Below the pieces are notes generated by a model that was not told the origin of the DNA, did no database searches, and was given only the letters and a program-made list of their open reading frames with translations. From an uncultured Carnobacterium sp. (lineage in GTDB: Bacteria; Bacillota; Bacilli; Lactobacillales; Aerococcaceae): a stretch of DNA of 5,408 nucleotides. This document shows positions 1-5,408 of this stretch, in pieces. Numbering within the stretch: the first letter of the stretch is position 1; the number at the start of each line of letters is the position of its first letter. Position numbers and translations under genes: made by a program. The DNA lies in assembly GCA_905371865.1 (NCBI GenBank), contig CAJPNA010000109.1, positions 1 to 5,408 on the forward strand. Direction: 5' to 3'.

Positions 1-146
1 ATGAGGAAGATGTCCAATCCAAGAAATCCACCCGGCAAGCGATAAGAATACAAGTGATAAATAATGATACTAAGGATTCCTATCGCTCTTAGGCCGTCAA
101 ATGAAGATACGTAAAAACGTTTTTCCATCTCACTTCTATCAATCAT
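1..146 (-). CDS. Acyltransferase-3 family membrane protein, OatA-like, N-terminal fragment (cut by window edge)
   Basis: The first 48 codons of a gene that runs off the low-coordinate end of the window. It starts at an ATG (146-144) with an AAGGAG site 8 nt upstream. The visible protein has a short charged N-terminus, then FDGLRAIGIL (residues 16-25), a first hydrophobic segment at about 21-33 ending in IIIYHLY, and PGGFLGLDIFL (38-48). This is the N-terminal signature of the acyltransferase-3 family, including peptidoglycan O-acetyltransferase OatA; Arg20 and His31 match its conserved Arg and His. Such proteins move acyl groups, usually acetyl, across the membrane onto cell-wall or surface polysaccharides. 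The family call is firm, but the acceptor is not: OatA also needs a C-terminal SGNH domain, which lies outside the window. Its start is only 12 nt after the obg stop, so it is probably co-transcribed and translationally coupled with obg. Confidence 0.85.
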   Translation of the reverse strand, partial: MIDRSEMEKRFYVSSFDGLRAIGILSIIIYHLYSYRLPGGFLGLDIFL

Positions 147-154
147 ATTCAAAA

Positions 155-160
155 CTCCTT
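155..160 (-). promoter_or_regulatory. Ribosome binding site of the acyltransferase gene, overlapping the obg stop codon
   Basis: AAGGAG reads on the minus strand from 160 to 155, 8 nt before the ATG at 146. The obg TAA stop occupies 161-159, so the stop and the Shine-Dalgarno share two bases (TAAGGAG). A ribosome terminating on obg would sit on this site. This supports the chosen start and suggests coupled translation. Confidence 0.8.
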
Positions 161-1466
161 AATCAACGAACTCGAATGAGAAGTTTAGAATGCGTACTAA
201 ATCGCCATTTTCAGCGCCTTTTTCACGTAAAGTGCTATCCACACCCATTCCACGTAATTGACGTGAGAACCTCATTACTGACTCATCATGTTCCATATTT
301 GTCATCTTGAATAGTTTTTCAATCTTGTCACCATACAATACCCAAGTACCATCAGGGTCTCTTGTCACTTTAAATGGTGCTTCCTCTTCTTCTAATCCAT
401 AAACGATATGTGTTTCCACTACTTCTTCGTTTAATGGGAAGAATTCTGTTTCTTCTAAAACTTCAGCCGTTCTAGCCAGTAATGCTTGAAGTCCTTCACG
501 ACGATAGGCAGAAATCGGGAAAATCTCTGGCATCTCTTCGCCTTCAGCTAAGCTATCTGCTAAGTCTTTCTTGAACTTCTCTAAGTTTTCTTCCGCTTGA
601 GGTTGATCCATCTTGTTGGCCACAATCAGCATTGGACGTTCCAATAAGCGTAGGTGATAGCTTCCAAGTTCTTCTTGAATAATCTTGTAGTCTTCAAAAG
701 GATCACGGCCTTCCATTGCGGCCATATCAATCACATGAATTAATACTTTTGTACGTTCGATATGTTTTAAGAAATGAATTCCAAGCCCTACACCTGTGTG
801 CGCCCCTTCAATTAATCCTGGTAAGTCTGCAACGACGAATTGCTCGCCATTTGGAGATTGCGCCATTCCTAATTGAGGGTTTAATGTTGTAAAGTGATAG
901 TCTGCAATTTTTGGTTTTGCACTTGAAATCACGGATAGTAAAGTCGATTTACCAACTGATGGGAATCCAACTAAACCAACATCGGCCAAAACTTTCAATT
1001 CTAAATCGAGTTCAAACTCTTCCCCTGGTTCACCGTTTTCGGCGATATCTGGAGCTGGGTTTTTATGGGTTGCAAATCGAATATTTCCTCGACCACCACG
1101 GCCACCTTTAGCAACCACTACTTCTTGTCCATCTTCTACTAAGTCTGCAATCAACGCTTTCGTTTCAGCATTTCTAATAATTGTTCCTGGTGGAACTTTA
1201 ACGATTAAGTCTTCTGCTCCACGGCCATACATACTCTTACTCATGCCGTTTTCACCAGATTTTGCTTTGAAATGACGTTTATGACGGAAATCTAGTAAGG
1301 TTCTGAGTCCTGAATCGACTCTAAAAATAACACTTCCGCCTTTTCCGCCGTCTCCACCAGCGGGACCTCCATCTGGTACGTATTTTTCACGACGAAACGC
1401 AACCATTCCGTCTCCACCTTTTCCGGCTTTGACTTGAATCGTGGCACGATCATAAAATACTGCCAT
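159..1466 (-). CDS. obg: Obg family GTPase (ribosome assembly / stress GTPase)
   Basis: A complete 435-residue protein, close to the usual Firmicutes length of about 430. Obg binds the 50S subunit, takes part in late ribosome assembly and links GTP/ppGpp levels to growth and stress. The N-terminal glycine-rich Obg fold spans about residues 2-158 and includes MVAFRREKYV (21-30) and KGGRGGRGN (120-128). The G domain follows: P-loop GFPSVGKST (167-175), switch I TTLNPQLG (193-200), DLPGLIEGA (214-222), NKMD (284-287) and ISA (318-320). The C-terminal OCT domain spans about 350-430, with FKVTRDPDG (365-373) and LRGMGVD (404-410). All nucleotide-binding motifs are intact. I start it at ATG 1466 rather than the in-frame GTG at 1475, because AAGGAG lies 10 nt before the ATG but only 1 nt before the GTG. 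It follows glyS by 31 nt with no terminator between them, an unusual place for obg, which is often next to rpmA or spo0B. Confidence 0.97.
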   Translation of the reverse strand: MAVFYDRATIQVKAGKGGDGMVAFRREKYVPDGGPAGGDGGKGGSVIFRVDSGLRTLLDFRHKRHFKAKSGENGMSKSMYGRGAEDLIVKVPPGTIIRNAETKALIADLVEDGQEVVVAKGGRGGRGNIRFATHKNPAPDIAENGEPGEEFELDLELKVLADVGLVGFPSVGKSTLLSVISSAKPKIADYHFTTLNPQLGMAQSPNGEQFVVADLPGLIEGAHTGVGLGIHFLKHIERTKVLIHVIDMAAMEGRDPFEDYKIIQEELGSYHLRLLERPMLIVANKMDQPQAEENLEKFKKDLADSLAEGEEMPEIFPISAYRREGLQALLARTAEVLEETEFFPLNEEVVETHIVYGLEEEEAPFKVTRDPDGTWVLYGDKIEKLFKMTNMEHDESVMRFSRQLRGMGVDSTLREKGAENGDLVRILNFSFEFVD

Positions 1467-1476
1467 TTTATTCACT

Positions 1477-1482
1477 CTCCTT
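1477..1482 (-). promoter_or_regulatory. Ribosome binding site that fixes the obg start
   Basis: AAGGAG reads on the minus strand from 1482 to 1477 in the 31-nt glyS-obg gap. It is 10 nt from ATG 1466 but only 1 nt from the in-frame GTG at 1475, so translation should begin at 1466 and the three extra N-terminal codons are probably untranslated. Confidence 0.8.
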
Positions 1483-1497
1483 TCTGTGTTAGGGTTC

Positions 1498-3567
1498 TTA
1501 TTTAACGATTAATGATGTGAAATCTGCTAAATCTAAAATGATTTCAGATAGTAATCCTAAGAATCTTAGACGATTACGACGAGTTTCTTCATCTTCTACC
1601 ATAACCATGTTTTCATTGAAGAAATCATTGATTTTTGGTGCTATTGCTTCTAAATGACTGTACAATTCTTCAGGAGTTAACGAACCTACTTTTGCATTTA
1701 ATTCTCGAATAGCTTTCACTAAGTTACGTTCACTTTCTGTTTCAAGAAGTTCTTCTGAAATTTCGCCACTCGCATCATTTAAGGCCTTTGCACTGATATT
1801 GATTACACGGTTTAAGGCCTCTGTAATTCCTTTGAATTCTTCAGATTCTGAAACGGTTGAAAGAACTTTCGCTGCCTTTAATTGTTCAGGAACTGATGAA
1901 GTATTGCTGTTCACAATCGCATCGATAATATCATGACGTTTTGTAATCGTAGCAATACGTTGTGCTACACGTTCACGAATAAAACTTAAGATAAATGCTT
2001 CAACTTCTTCCTCTTTACCTGATAAGAATTCTGCGTAATCAAGACCTAATAATAATTTAGTAAAGTCTTCAATTTCTATGTTCCATTCAAAGGCTGCAAG
2101 GATTTGTACGAGCCCCATAACTTGACGACGAAGCGCATATGGGTCATTTGATCCTGTTGGAAGCATTCCAGCAGCTGTAAAGCTTAAGAAGGTATCCAAT
2201 TTATCGGCAACTGCAAGTAAAGCGCCTGGTACTGAAGAAGGCAATTCACCATCTGCACTTGTTGGCATATAGTGTTCACGGATTGCTTGAGCCACTTCAG
2301 GAGTTTCTCCTTGTTTCAAGGCATAGATTTCACCCATGATTCCTTGTAATTCAGGGAACTCACCAACCATGTTTGTTACTAAATCGAATTTGTAAATAGA
2401 AGCGGCACGTTGCGCTGTGACAACGACATCACTTGGTAAGTTCAATTCTTTTGCAATACGTCCCACAAGTAATTGCACACGATCCATCTTCTCTGTCATA
2501 GAACCAATCTTTGCATGGAAGTTTAATGTTTCTAATTTCTTCAAGAAAGTTGTCATCGGAATCTTTAAGTCTTCTTCGTAGAAGAATAATGCATCTTCTA
2601 GACGAGCTGTTAACACTTTTTGATTTCCTTTAGCTACATTTTCAATCATGTAGTCATTACCGTTACGTACTGAAACGAAGAATGGTAATAATTGTTTTTC
2701 CTGGTTATACACAACAAAATAACGTTGGTGTTCTTTCATTGATGTCACTAATACTGGTTCTGGAACGACTAAGTATTTTTCATCAAAAGTACCCGCAAAT
2801 GCTGTTGGGTATTCAAGGATTGAACTTACTTCTTCTAATAAGTCTTCATCGATTGGAATAATCCAGTTATTATCTGCAGCTAATTCTTCAATTTGCTTGC
2901 GAACTAATGCTTTACGTTCATCTTGGTTCACGATAACGAATTGTTCAGCCAATGCTTTTTCATAGCTTTCTGGGTTTTCAATCGTTGCTTCTTTTCCTAA
3001 GAAACGATGTCCTCTTGAAGTACGTCCAGCTTTTACGTCTAATACGCCGATTTCTTCGATCACTTCATTGCCGTATAACGCAACAATCCAGTGAATTGGA
3101 CGTAAGTATTCAAATGTATGAGCTGCCCAACGCATGGTCACTGGGAATTTCATATCTGTAATCACAGAAGATAAGTTTTTAACCACTTCTTTTGTTGATT
3201 TACCAGCGATATGTTGTTTCACATGAATGTATTCAACGCCATTCACTTCTTCAACGTAAATATCATCTGTTGTTAACCCTTTTCCACGAACAAATCCTTC
3301 AGCTGCTTTTGTCCAAGCTCCATCTTTTTGAGCGATTGCAAGAGATGGTCCTTTAAAGATTTCTTCTCGGTCAGCTTGTTCTTCGACTAAGCCATTTACT
3401 CGAACCGCTAATCTTCTAGGAGTTGCAAATGCTTCAACGGATTCAAATTCTAAGTTTTCATCTTTGAAGAAGTCTTCTACACGTTTTGCTAATTGTTCAG
3501 AGCTTGTTCGAACATATTGAGCAGGTAATTCTTCTAAACCGATTTCTAATAATAATGATTGTGTCAT
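1498..3567 (-). CDS. glyS: Glycyl-tRNA synthetase beta subunit
   Basis: A complete 689-residue beta chain, the normal size for the family. In bacterial alpha2beta2 glycyl-tRNA synthetase this cytoplasmic subunit binds tRNA-Gly, and the catalytic centre is in the alpha chain (GlyQ). Recognisable signatures are LLLEIGLEELP at the N-terminus (residues 5-15), ATPRRLAVRV (48-57), MRWAAHTFEYLRPIHW (145-160), MKEHQRYF (277-284), LTARLEDALFFY (319-330), EFPELQGIMG (403-412), ADKLDTF (454-460) and GSNDPYALRR (472-481). The C-terminal helical anticodon-binding (DALR-like) region covers about 580-680 and includes MVMVEDEETRRNRL (654-667). ATG 3567 is preceded by GGAGGAG at 3579-3573 with 5-nt spacing. 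It begins 20 nt after glyQ, as expected for a co-expressed subunit pair. I see no frameshift or truncation. Confidence 0.98.
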   Translation of the reverse strand: MTQSLLLEIGLEELPAQYVRTSSEQLAKRVEDFFKDENLEFESVEAFATPRRLAVRVNGLVEEQADREEIFKGPSLAIAQKDGAWTKAAEGFVRGKGLTTDDIYVEEVNGVEYIHVKQHIAGKSTKEVVKNLSSVITDMKFPVTMRWAAHTFEYLRPIHWIVALYGNEVIEEIGVLDVKAGRTSRGHRFLGKEATIENPESYEKALAEQFVIVNQDERKALVRKQIEELAADNNWIIPIDEDLLEEVSSILEYPTAFAGTFDEKYLVVPEPVLVTSMKEHQRYFVVYNQEKQLLPFFVSVRNGNDYMIENVAKGNQKVLTARLEDALFFYEEDLKIPMTTFLKKLETLNFHAKIGSMTEKMDRVQLLVGRIAKELNLPSDVVVTAQRAASIYKFDLVTNMVGEFPELQGIMGEIYALKQGETPEVAQAIREHYMPTSADGELPSSVPGALLAVADKLDTFLSFTAAGMLPTGSNDPYALRRQVMGLVQILAAFEWNIEIEDFTKLLLGLDYAEFLSGKEEEVEAFILSFIRERVAQRIATITKRHDIIDAIVNSNTSSVPEQLKAAKVLSTVSESEEFKGITEALNRVINISAKALNDASGEISEELLETESERNLVKAIRELNAKVGSLTPEELYSHLEAIAPKINDFFNENMVMVEDEETRRNRLRFLGLLSEIILDLADFTSLIVK

Positions 3568-3587
3568 TCTTTCTCCTCCAAACTCTC

Positions 3588-4472
3588 TTATTTCTCTTTT
3601 AATAATGGGAATCCTAATGCTTCACGTTCAGCCACGAAAGTTTTCGCGATGGTACGAGCCATCTTACGAATACGGCCAAGGAATCCAGCACGGTCAGTTG
3701 CAGAAATAATTCCGCGAGCATCCATTAAGTTAAATGCATGAGAGCATTTCAATACATAATCATATGCTGGGTGCACTAAACCTTTTTCCATTAATACAGT
3801 GGCTTCTTTTTCAAAGTCTGTAAATAATTGCATTAATAATTCTGCATTGCTTTCTTCAAAAGCGTATTTAGAATGTTCATATTCTGGTTGAGTGAAGATA
3901 TCCCCATATTTAACATCTCCAGTCCATACTAAATCATATACACTCTCTACTTCTTGAATGTATGAAGAAAGACGTTCTAAACCATAAGTAATTTCACTTG
4001 TTACGGGGTGGCATTCTAATCCACCTACTTGTTGGAAGTATGTAAATTGGGTAACTTCCATTCCATCGAGCCATACTTCCCATCCTAAACCAGCACAGCC
4101 AAGAGATGGGTTTTCCCAGTTATCTTCTACGAAACGAATATCGTGTTCTAATGGGTTAATTCCTAGAGCTTCTAAACTTCCTAAATATAATTCTTGAATG
4201 TTTTCAGGAGATGGTTTCATCACTACTTGGAATTGGTGGTGTTGGAATAAACGGTTTGGGTTTTCCCCGTAACGACCATCTGCTGGACGACGAGAAGGTT
4301 CCACGTACGCGGCATTCCATGGTTCTGGTCCAATCGCGCGAAGGAATGTATAAGGACTCATTGTCCCTGCCCCTTTTTCAGTATCGTAAGCTTGTAGAAG
4401 CAAGCATCCTTGATTAGACCAATAATTTTGTAATGTTAAAATAATTTCTTGAACACTTAATTTTTTTGCCAT
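3588..4472 (-). CDS. glyQ: Glycyl-tRNA synthetase alpha subunit (catalytic)
   Basis: A complete 294-residue alpha chain of normal length. With GlyS it forms the alpha2beta2 enzyme that activates glycine with ATP and charges tRNA-Gly in the cytoplasm. It carries the class II synthetase core: QNYWSNQGCLLLQAYD (15-30), the motif 2 region YVEPSRRPADGRYGENPNR (56-74) followed by FQHHQFQVVMKPSP (76-89), EDNWENPSLGCAGLGWEVW (116-134), and motif 3 TYGLERLSSYIQ (162-173) with the ATP-binding arginine. Near the C-terminus are HAFNLMDARGIIS (245-257) and RAGFLGRIR (261-269). ATG 4472 has AAAGGGG at 4486-4480, 7 nt upstream. The site begins directly after the TAG stop (4489-4487) of the preceding small ORF, suggesting coupling. 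The promoter and glycine T-box upstream fit control by uncharged tRNA-Gly. Confidence 0.98.
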   Translation of the reverse strand: MAKKLSVQEIILTLQNYWSNQGCLLLQAYDTEKGAGTMSPYTFLRAIGPEPWNAAYVEPSRRPADGRYGENPNRLFQHHQFQVVMKPSPENIQELYLGSLEALGINPLEHDIRFVEDNWENPSLGCAGLGWEVWLDGMEVTQFTYFQQVGGLECHPVTSEITYGLERLSSYIQEVESVYDLVWTGDVKYGDIFTQPEYEHSKYAFEESNAELLMQLFTDFEKEATVLMEKGLVHPAYDYVLKCSHAFNLMDARGIISATDRAGFLGRIRKMARTIAKTFVAEREALGFPLLKEK

Positions 4473-4486
4473 AATTGTTCCCCTTT

Positions 4487-4729
4487 CTATTGTGCATTCA
4501 CTACTGGATAAAATTCATAAATCACTCCAGGAATCACTTCACATTTCACTTCTTTAATCGCTTCATTCTTTGTTTTAAAACCGTACATTGAATGGTTCGC
4601 ACTTGTTTGGAATTCCTCCAACACTTCATCTTCATGTCCGATGACACTCACTTTAAGTGGTGCTAAAGAAATCTCCTTCAATTGAAAATCTTTGAATTCT
4701 GAAGCTGGGATGACCATTGTAAAATCCAT
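4487..4729 (-). CDS. Unrecognised 80-residue acidic protein encoded between the glycine T-box and glyQ
   Basis: I do not recognise this protein. It is the first ORF after the T-box terminator, so it would share glycine control with glyQS. Translation evidence is strong: AAAGGAGG (4744-4737) lies 7 nt before ATG 4729, arguably the best ribosome binding site in the window, and the TAG stop abuts the glyQ ribosome binding site 14 nt before glyQ begins. The protein starts MDFTMVIPASEFKDF and ends VIPGVIYEFYPVVNAQ. It has no signal peptide or membrane helix and a single Cys (63). By my count it has 13 Asp/Glu, 7 Lys and no Arg. Alternating hydrophobic residues in ISLAPLKVSVIG (20-31) and VKCEVIPGVIYEFYPVV (61-77) suggest a small beta-rich soluble fold; this is inference. 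It could be a GlyRS accessory factor, an unrelated passenger, or a translated leader that helps glyQ initiation. It does not resemble the start of GlyQ. Confidence 0.8.
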   Translation of the reverse strand: MDFTMVIPASEFKDFQLKEISLAPLKVSVIGHEDEVLEEFQTSANHSMYGFKTKNEAIKEVKCEVIPGVIYEFYPVVNAQ

Positions 4730-4736
4730 ACTATTT

Positions 4737-4744
4737 CCTCCTTT
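4737..4744 (-). promoter_or_regulatory. Strong ribosome binding site of the 80-residue ORF
   Basis: AAAGGAGG reads on the minus strand from 4744 to 4737, 7 nt before ATG 4729. It begins 8 nt beyond the T-tract of the T-box terminator, so it is transcribed only when the terminator is read through. It is the main evidence that the small ORF is really translated. Confidence 0.85.
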
Positions 4745-4752
4745 GGCTAAAT

Positions 4753-4791
4753 AAAAAAGTCCCTATGTACACAAAAAGCATACATAGGGAC
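4753..4791 (-). terminator. Intrinsic terminator of the glycine T-box
   Basis: On the minus strand, GTCCCTATGTA (4791-4781) pairs perfectly over 11 bp with TACATAGGGAC (4769-4759). Wobble pairs and one C-G pair (4780-4778 with 4772-4770) can extend the stem to about 14 bp with a TTTTT loop. Six T residues follow (4758-4753). The 5' arm contains CCCTA (4789-4785), which can pair instead with TAGGG (4813-4809) at the T-box sequence. This is the mutually exclusive terminator/antiterminator switch expected of a T-box. Confidence 0.95.
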
Positions 4792-4954
4792 GACTAATCG
4801 CGGTTCCACCCTAATTTCTTGGTTTAAAACCAAGCTTCATTGTTGATAGACTCAAGTGCGCCACTTTTAATGAACCATGATATGGATTCCACCAGCCCAT
4901 ACTCTCTTTGACATTTTATCATTAAAAATCTCACTGTCAACGTCCTATTAATCT
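4753..4954 (-). promoter_or_regulatory. Glycine-specific T-box riboswitch leader
   Basis: An RNA leader of about 200 nt that senses uncharged tRNA-Gly. The T-box sequence AGGGTGGAACCGCG lies at 4812-4799. Its TGGA (4808-4805) would pair with a UCCA acceptor end, matching the U73 discriminator of bacterial tRNA-Gly. The antiterminator can form from TAGGG (4813-4809) with CCCTA (4789-4785), plus CGA (4800-4798) with TCG (4793-4791). Stem III is CTTGGTT/AACCAAG (4834-4828 with 4824-4818). In Stem I I see a base helix GTTGACAG/CTATCAAC (4941-4934 with 4849-4842, one mismatch), an AGTGA S-turn-like motif (4935-4931), a helix TTTTAATGA/TCATTAAAA (4927-4919 with 4873-4865), the conserved AGAGAG (4907-4902) and an apical hairpin TATGG/CCATA (4901-4897 with 4885-4881). 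The specifier candidate is GGC (4862-4860), a glycine codon, opposite AGTGA. The exact pairing around the specifier loop is my hand fold and uncertain. The 5' end is set by the predicted start site. Confidence 0.95.
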
Positions 4955-4960
4955 TCCACT

Positions 4961-4989
4961 ATAGTACCGATAATTGCTTAAAAAGTCAA
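4961..4989 (-). promoter_or_regulatory. Sigma-A promoter of the T-box / glyQS operon
   Basis: On the minus strand, a -35 box TTGACT (4989-4984) and a -10 box TACTAT (4966-4961) are separated by exactly 17 nt; each hexamer differs from consensus at one position. The predicted start at about 4955-4953 lies just upstream of the first Stem I sequences, so this promoter would produce a full T-box leader. It begins 25 nt after the recO stop codon. Confidence 0.8.
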
Positions 4990-5014
4990 GTAAAGACAGC
5001 GTTTTGCGCTACTC

Positions 5015-5408
5015 TTAATCTTGTCCTCTTTTCTGCATTAACGTTTCCCATTCGACCATCTGATCTAAGAATTTTTTGCTCTTCAAACGTATGCCCACAT
5101 ACTCATCCATAATGGTGTCAAACAACCGTCTTAATTCACTTGTAGTCTCACCCGATAACTGAATAGACCCTATTTGTTTTGGAGTATTCACAAGCGCTAA
5201 TTGCCTTGCTACGTACAATGCCTTTCTAGACAGTTGCATGCGATACTCATCTTCGTCTAAATGATTCTTACACAGGCATCCATGCTTTTGAATCGAAAAA
5301 TCAACTAAGTCCGTATCCCTATTACAAATAACACAATGTTGCCACTCCACTTCGACTCCAAAGTAACGTAGAATCTTGATTTCAAAGAACCTCAAAATTA
5401 CTTCTGCA
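5015..5408 (-). CDS. recO: DNA repair protein RecO, C-terminal part (cut by window edge)
   Basis: The last 130 codons of RecO; the reading frame is open to the window edge at 5408, so the real start lies outside. RecO is a cytoplasmic recombination mediator that, with RecR, helps load RecA onto SSB-coated single-stranded DNA. The fragment starts in the helical region AEVILRFFEIKILRYFG, followed by the zinc-finger region with C-x2-C in QHCVICNRD and CLCKNH, which offers C-x2-H as the second half. DFS between them is typical. The end, ELRRLFDTIMDEYVGIRLKSKKFLDQM, matches the family's closing ELRRLL...LKS-FL pattern. The recO-glyQ-glyS order is common in Firmicutes, often with era before recO, which supports the call. 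An in-frame TTG at 5395-5393 is internal Leu, not a start. The TAA stop is at 5017-5015. Confidence 0.92.
   Translation of the reverse strand, partial: AEVILRFFEIKILRYFGVEVEWQHCVICNRDTDLVDFSIQKHGCLCKNHLDEDEYRMQLSRKALYVARQLALVNTPKQIGSIQLSGETTSELRRLFDTIMDEYVGIRLKSKKFLDQMVEWETLMQKRGQD

Noticed and set aside
101..310. Plus-strand open frame of 69 codons across the obg 3' end
   Set aside because: It lies antisense to obg and the acyltransferase start, lacks a ribosome binding site, and its translation looks like a shadow of the coding strand.
911..1111. Plus-strand open frame of 66 codons
   Set aside because: Fully antisense to the conserved Obg G domain, with no recognisable motif or ribosome binding site.
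2952..3161. Plus-strand open frame of 69 codons
   Set aside because: Antisense to glyS. Its Leu/Phe-rich content is what reversed Lys/Glu-rich codons give, so it is not a membrane protein.
3559..3741. Plus-strand open frame of 60 codons spanning the glyS-glyQ junction
   Set aside because: Antisense to two well-supported genes, with no independent support.
4211..4417. Plus-strand open frame of 68 codons
   Set aside because: Antisense to the most conserved part of glyQ (the motif 2 region), with no ribosome binding site.
4854..4866. AAGTG/CACTT hairpin around the specifier as a separate regulatory stem
   Set aside because: It has only a 3-nt loop and would bury the GGC specifier. I treat it as a possible alternative pairing within the T-box, not a distinct element.
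4998..5010. Small hairpin after recO on the minus strand (AGCG, CAAAA loop, CGCT) as a recO terminator
   Set aside because: The stem is only 4 bp and lacks a proper T-tract directly after it. recO transcripts may simply read into the T-box.
5393..5395. TTG as the start of a separate 126-residue protein
   Set aside because: The frame continues upstream to the window edge with RecO-like residues (AEVI), so this is an internal leucine codon of recO.

Overview
This window looks like a chromosomal housekeeping segment of a low-GC Gram-positive bacterium (Firmicutes/Bacillota, probably Lactobacillales). The pointers are strong AGGAGG-type ribosome binding sites, an AT-rich base composition by eye, a glycine T-box riboswitch, the two-subunit (alpha plus beta) glycyl-tRNA synthetase placed next to recO, and an Obg very close to Bacillus-type Obg. 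A Carnobacteriaceae/Aerococcaceae-like organism is possible, but I cannot fix the genus. Every gene I can support lies on the minus strand, so the biological reading order runs from high to low coordinates.

In transcription order the layout is: (1) the C-terminal 130 residues of RecO (5408 down to 5015), cut by the window edge; (2) a short non-coding stretch with a good sigma-A promoter (TTGACT, 17 nt, TACTAT) and a complete T-box leader with a GGC specifier candidate, the T-box sequence AGGGTGGAACCGCG and an intrinsic terminator; (3) an 80-residue protein I do not recognise, with an excellent ribosome binding site, sitting between the T-box terminator and glyQ; (4) glyQ and (5) glyS, the alpha and beta chains of glycyl-tRNA synthetase; (6) obg (obgE/cgtA), a ribosome-associated GTPase; (7) the first 48 residues of an integral-membrane acyltransferase (acyltransferase-3 family, OatA-like), cut by the other window edge.

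The gaps after the riboswitch are 14, 20, 31 and 12 nt, and I see no terminator in any of them. The simplest reading is one glycine-tRNA-responsive operon: uncharged tRNA-Gly stabilises the antiterminator and lets RNA polymerase continue into the small ORF, glyQ and glyS, and potentially into obg and the acyltransferase. The last two are not usual T-box targets, and the 80-residue protein is the most likely undescribed element here. It would be the first gene translated when the cell runs short of charged tRNA-Gly.

I see no mobile elements, CRISPR arrays, tRNA or rRNA genes. The longest stretch without protein-coding sequence is about 285 nt (4730-5014), and the promoter plus T-box leader explain almost all of it.
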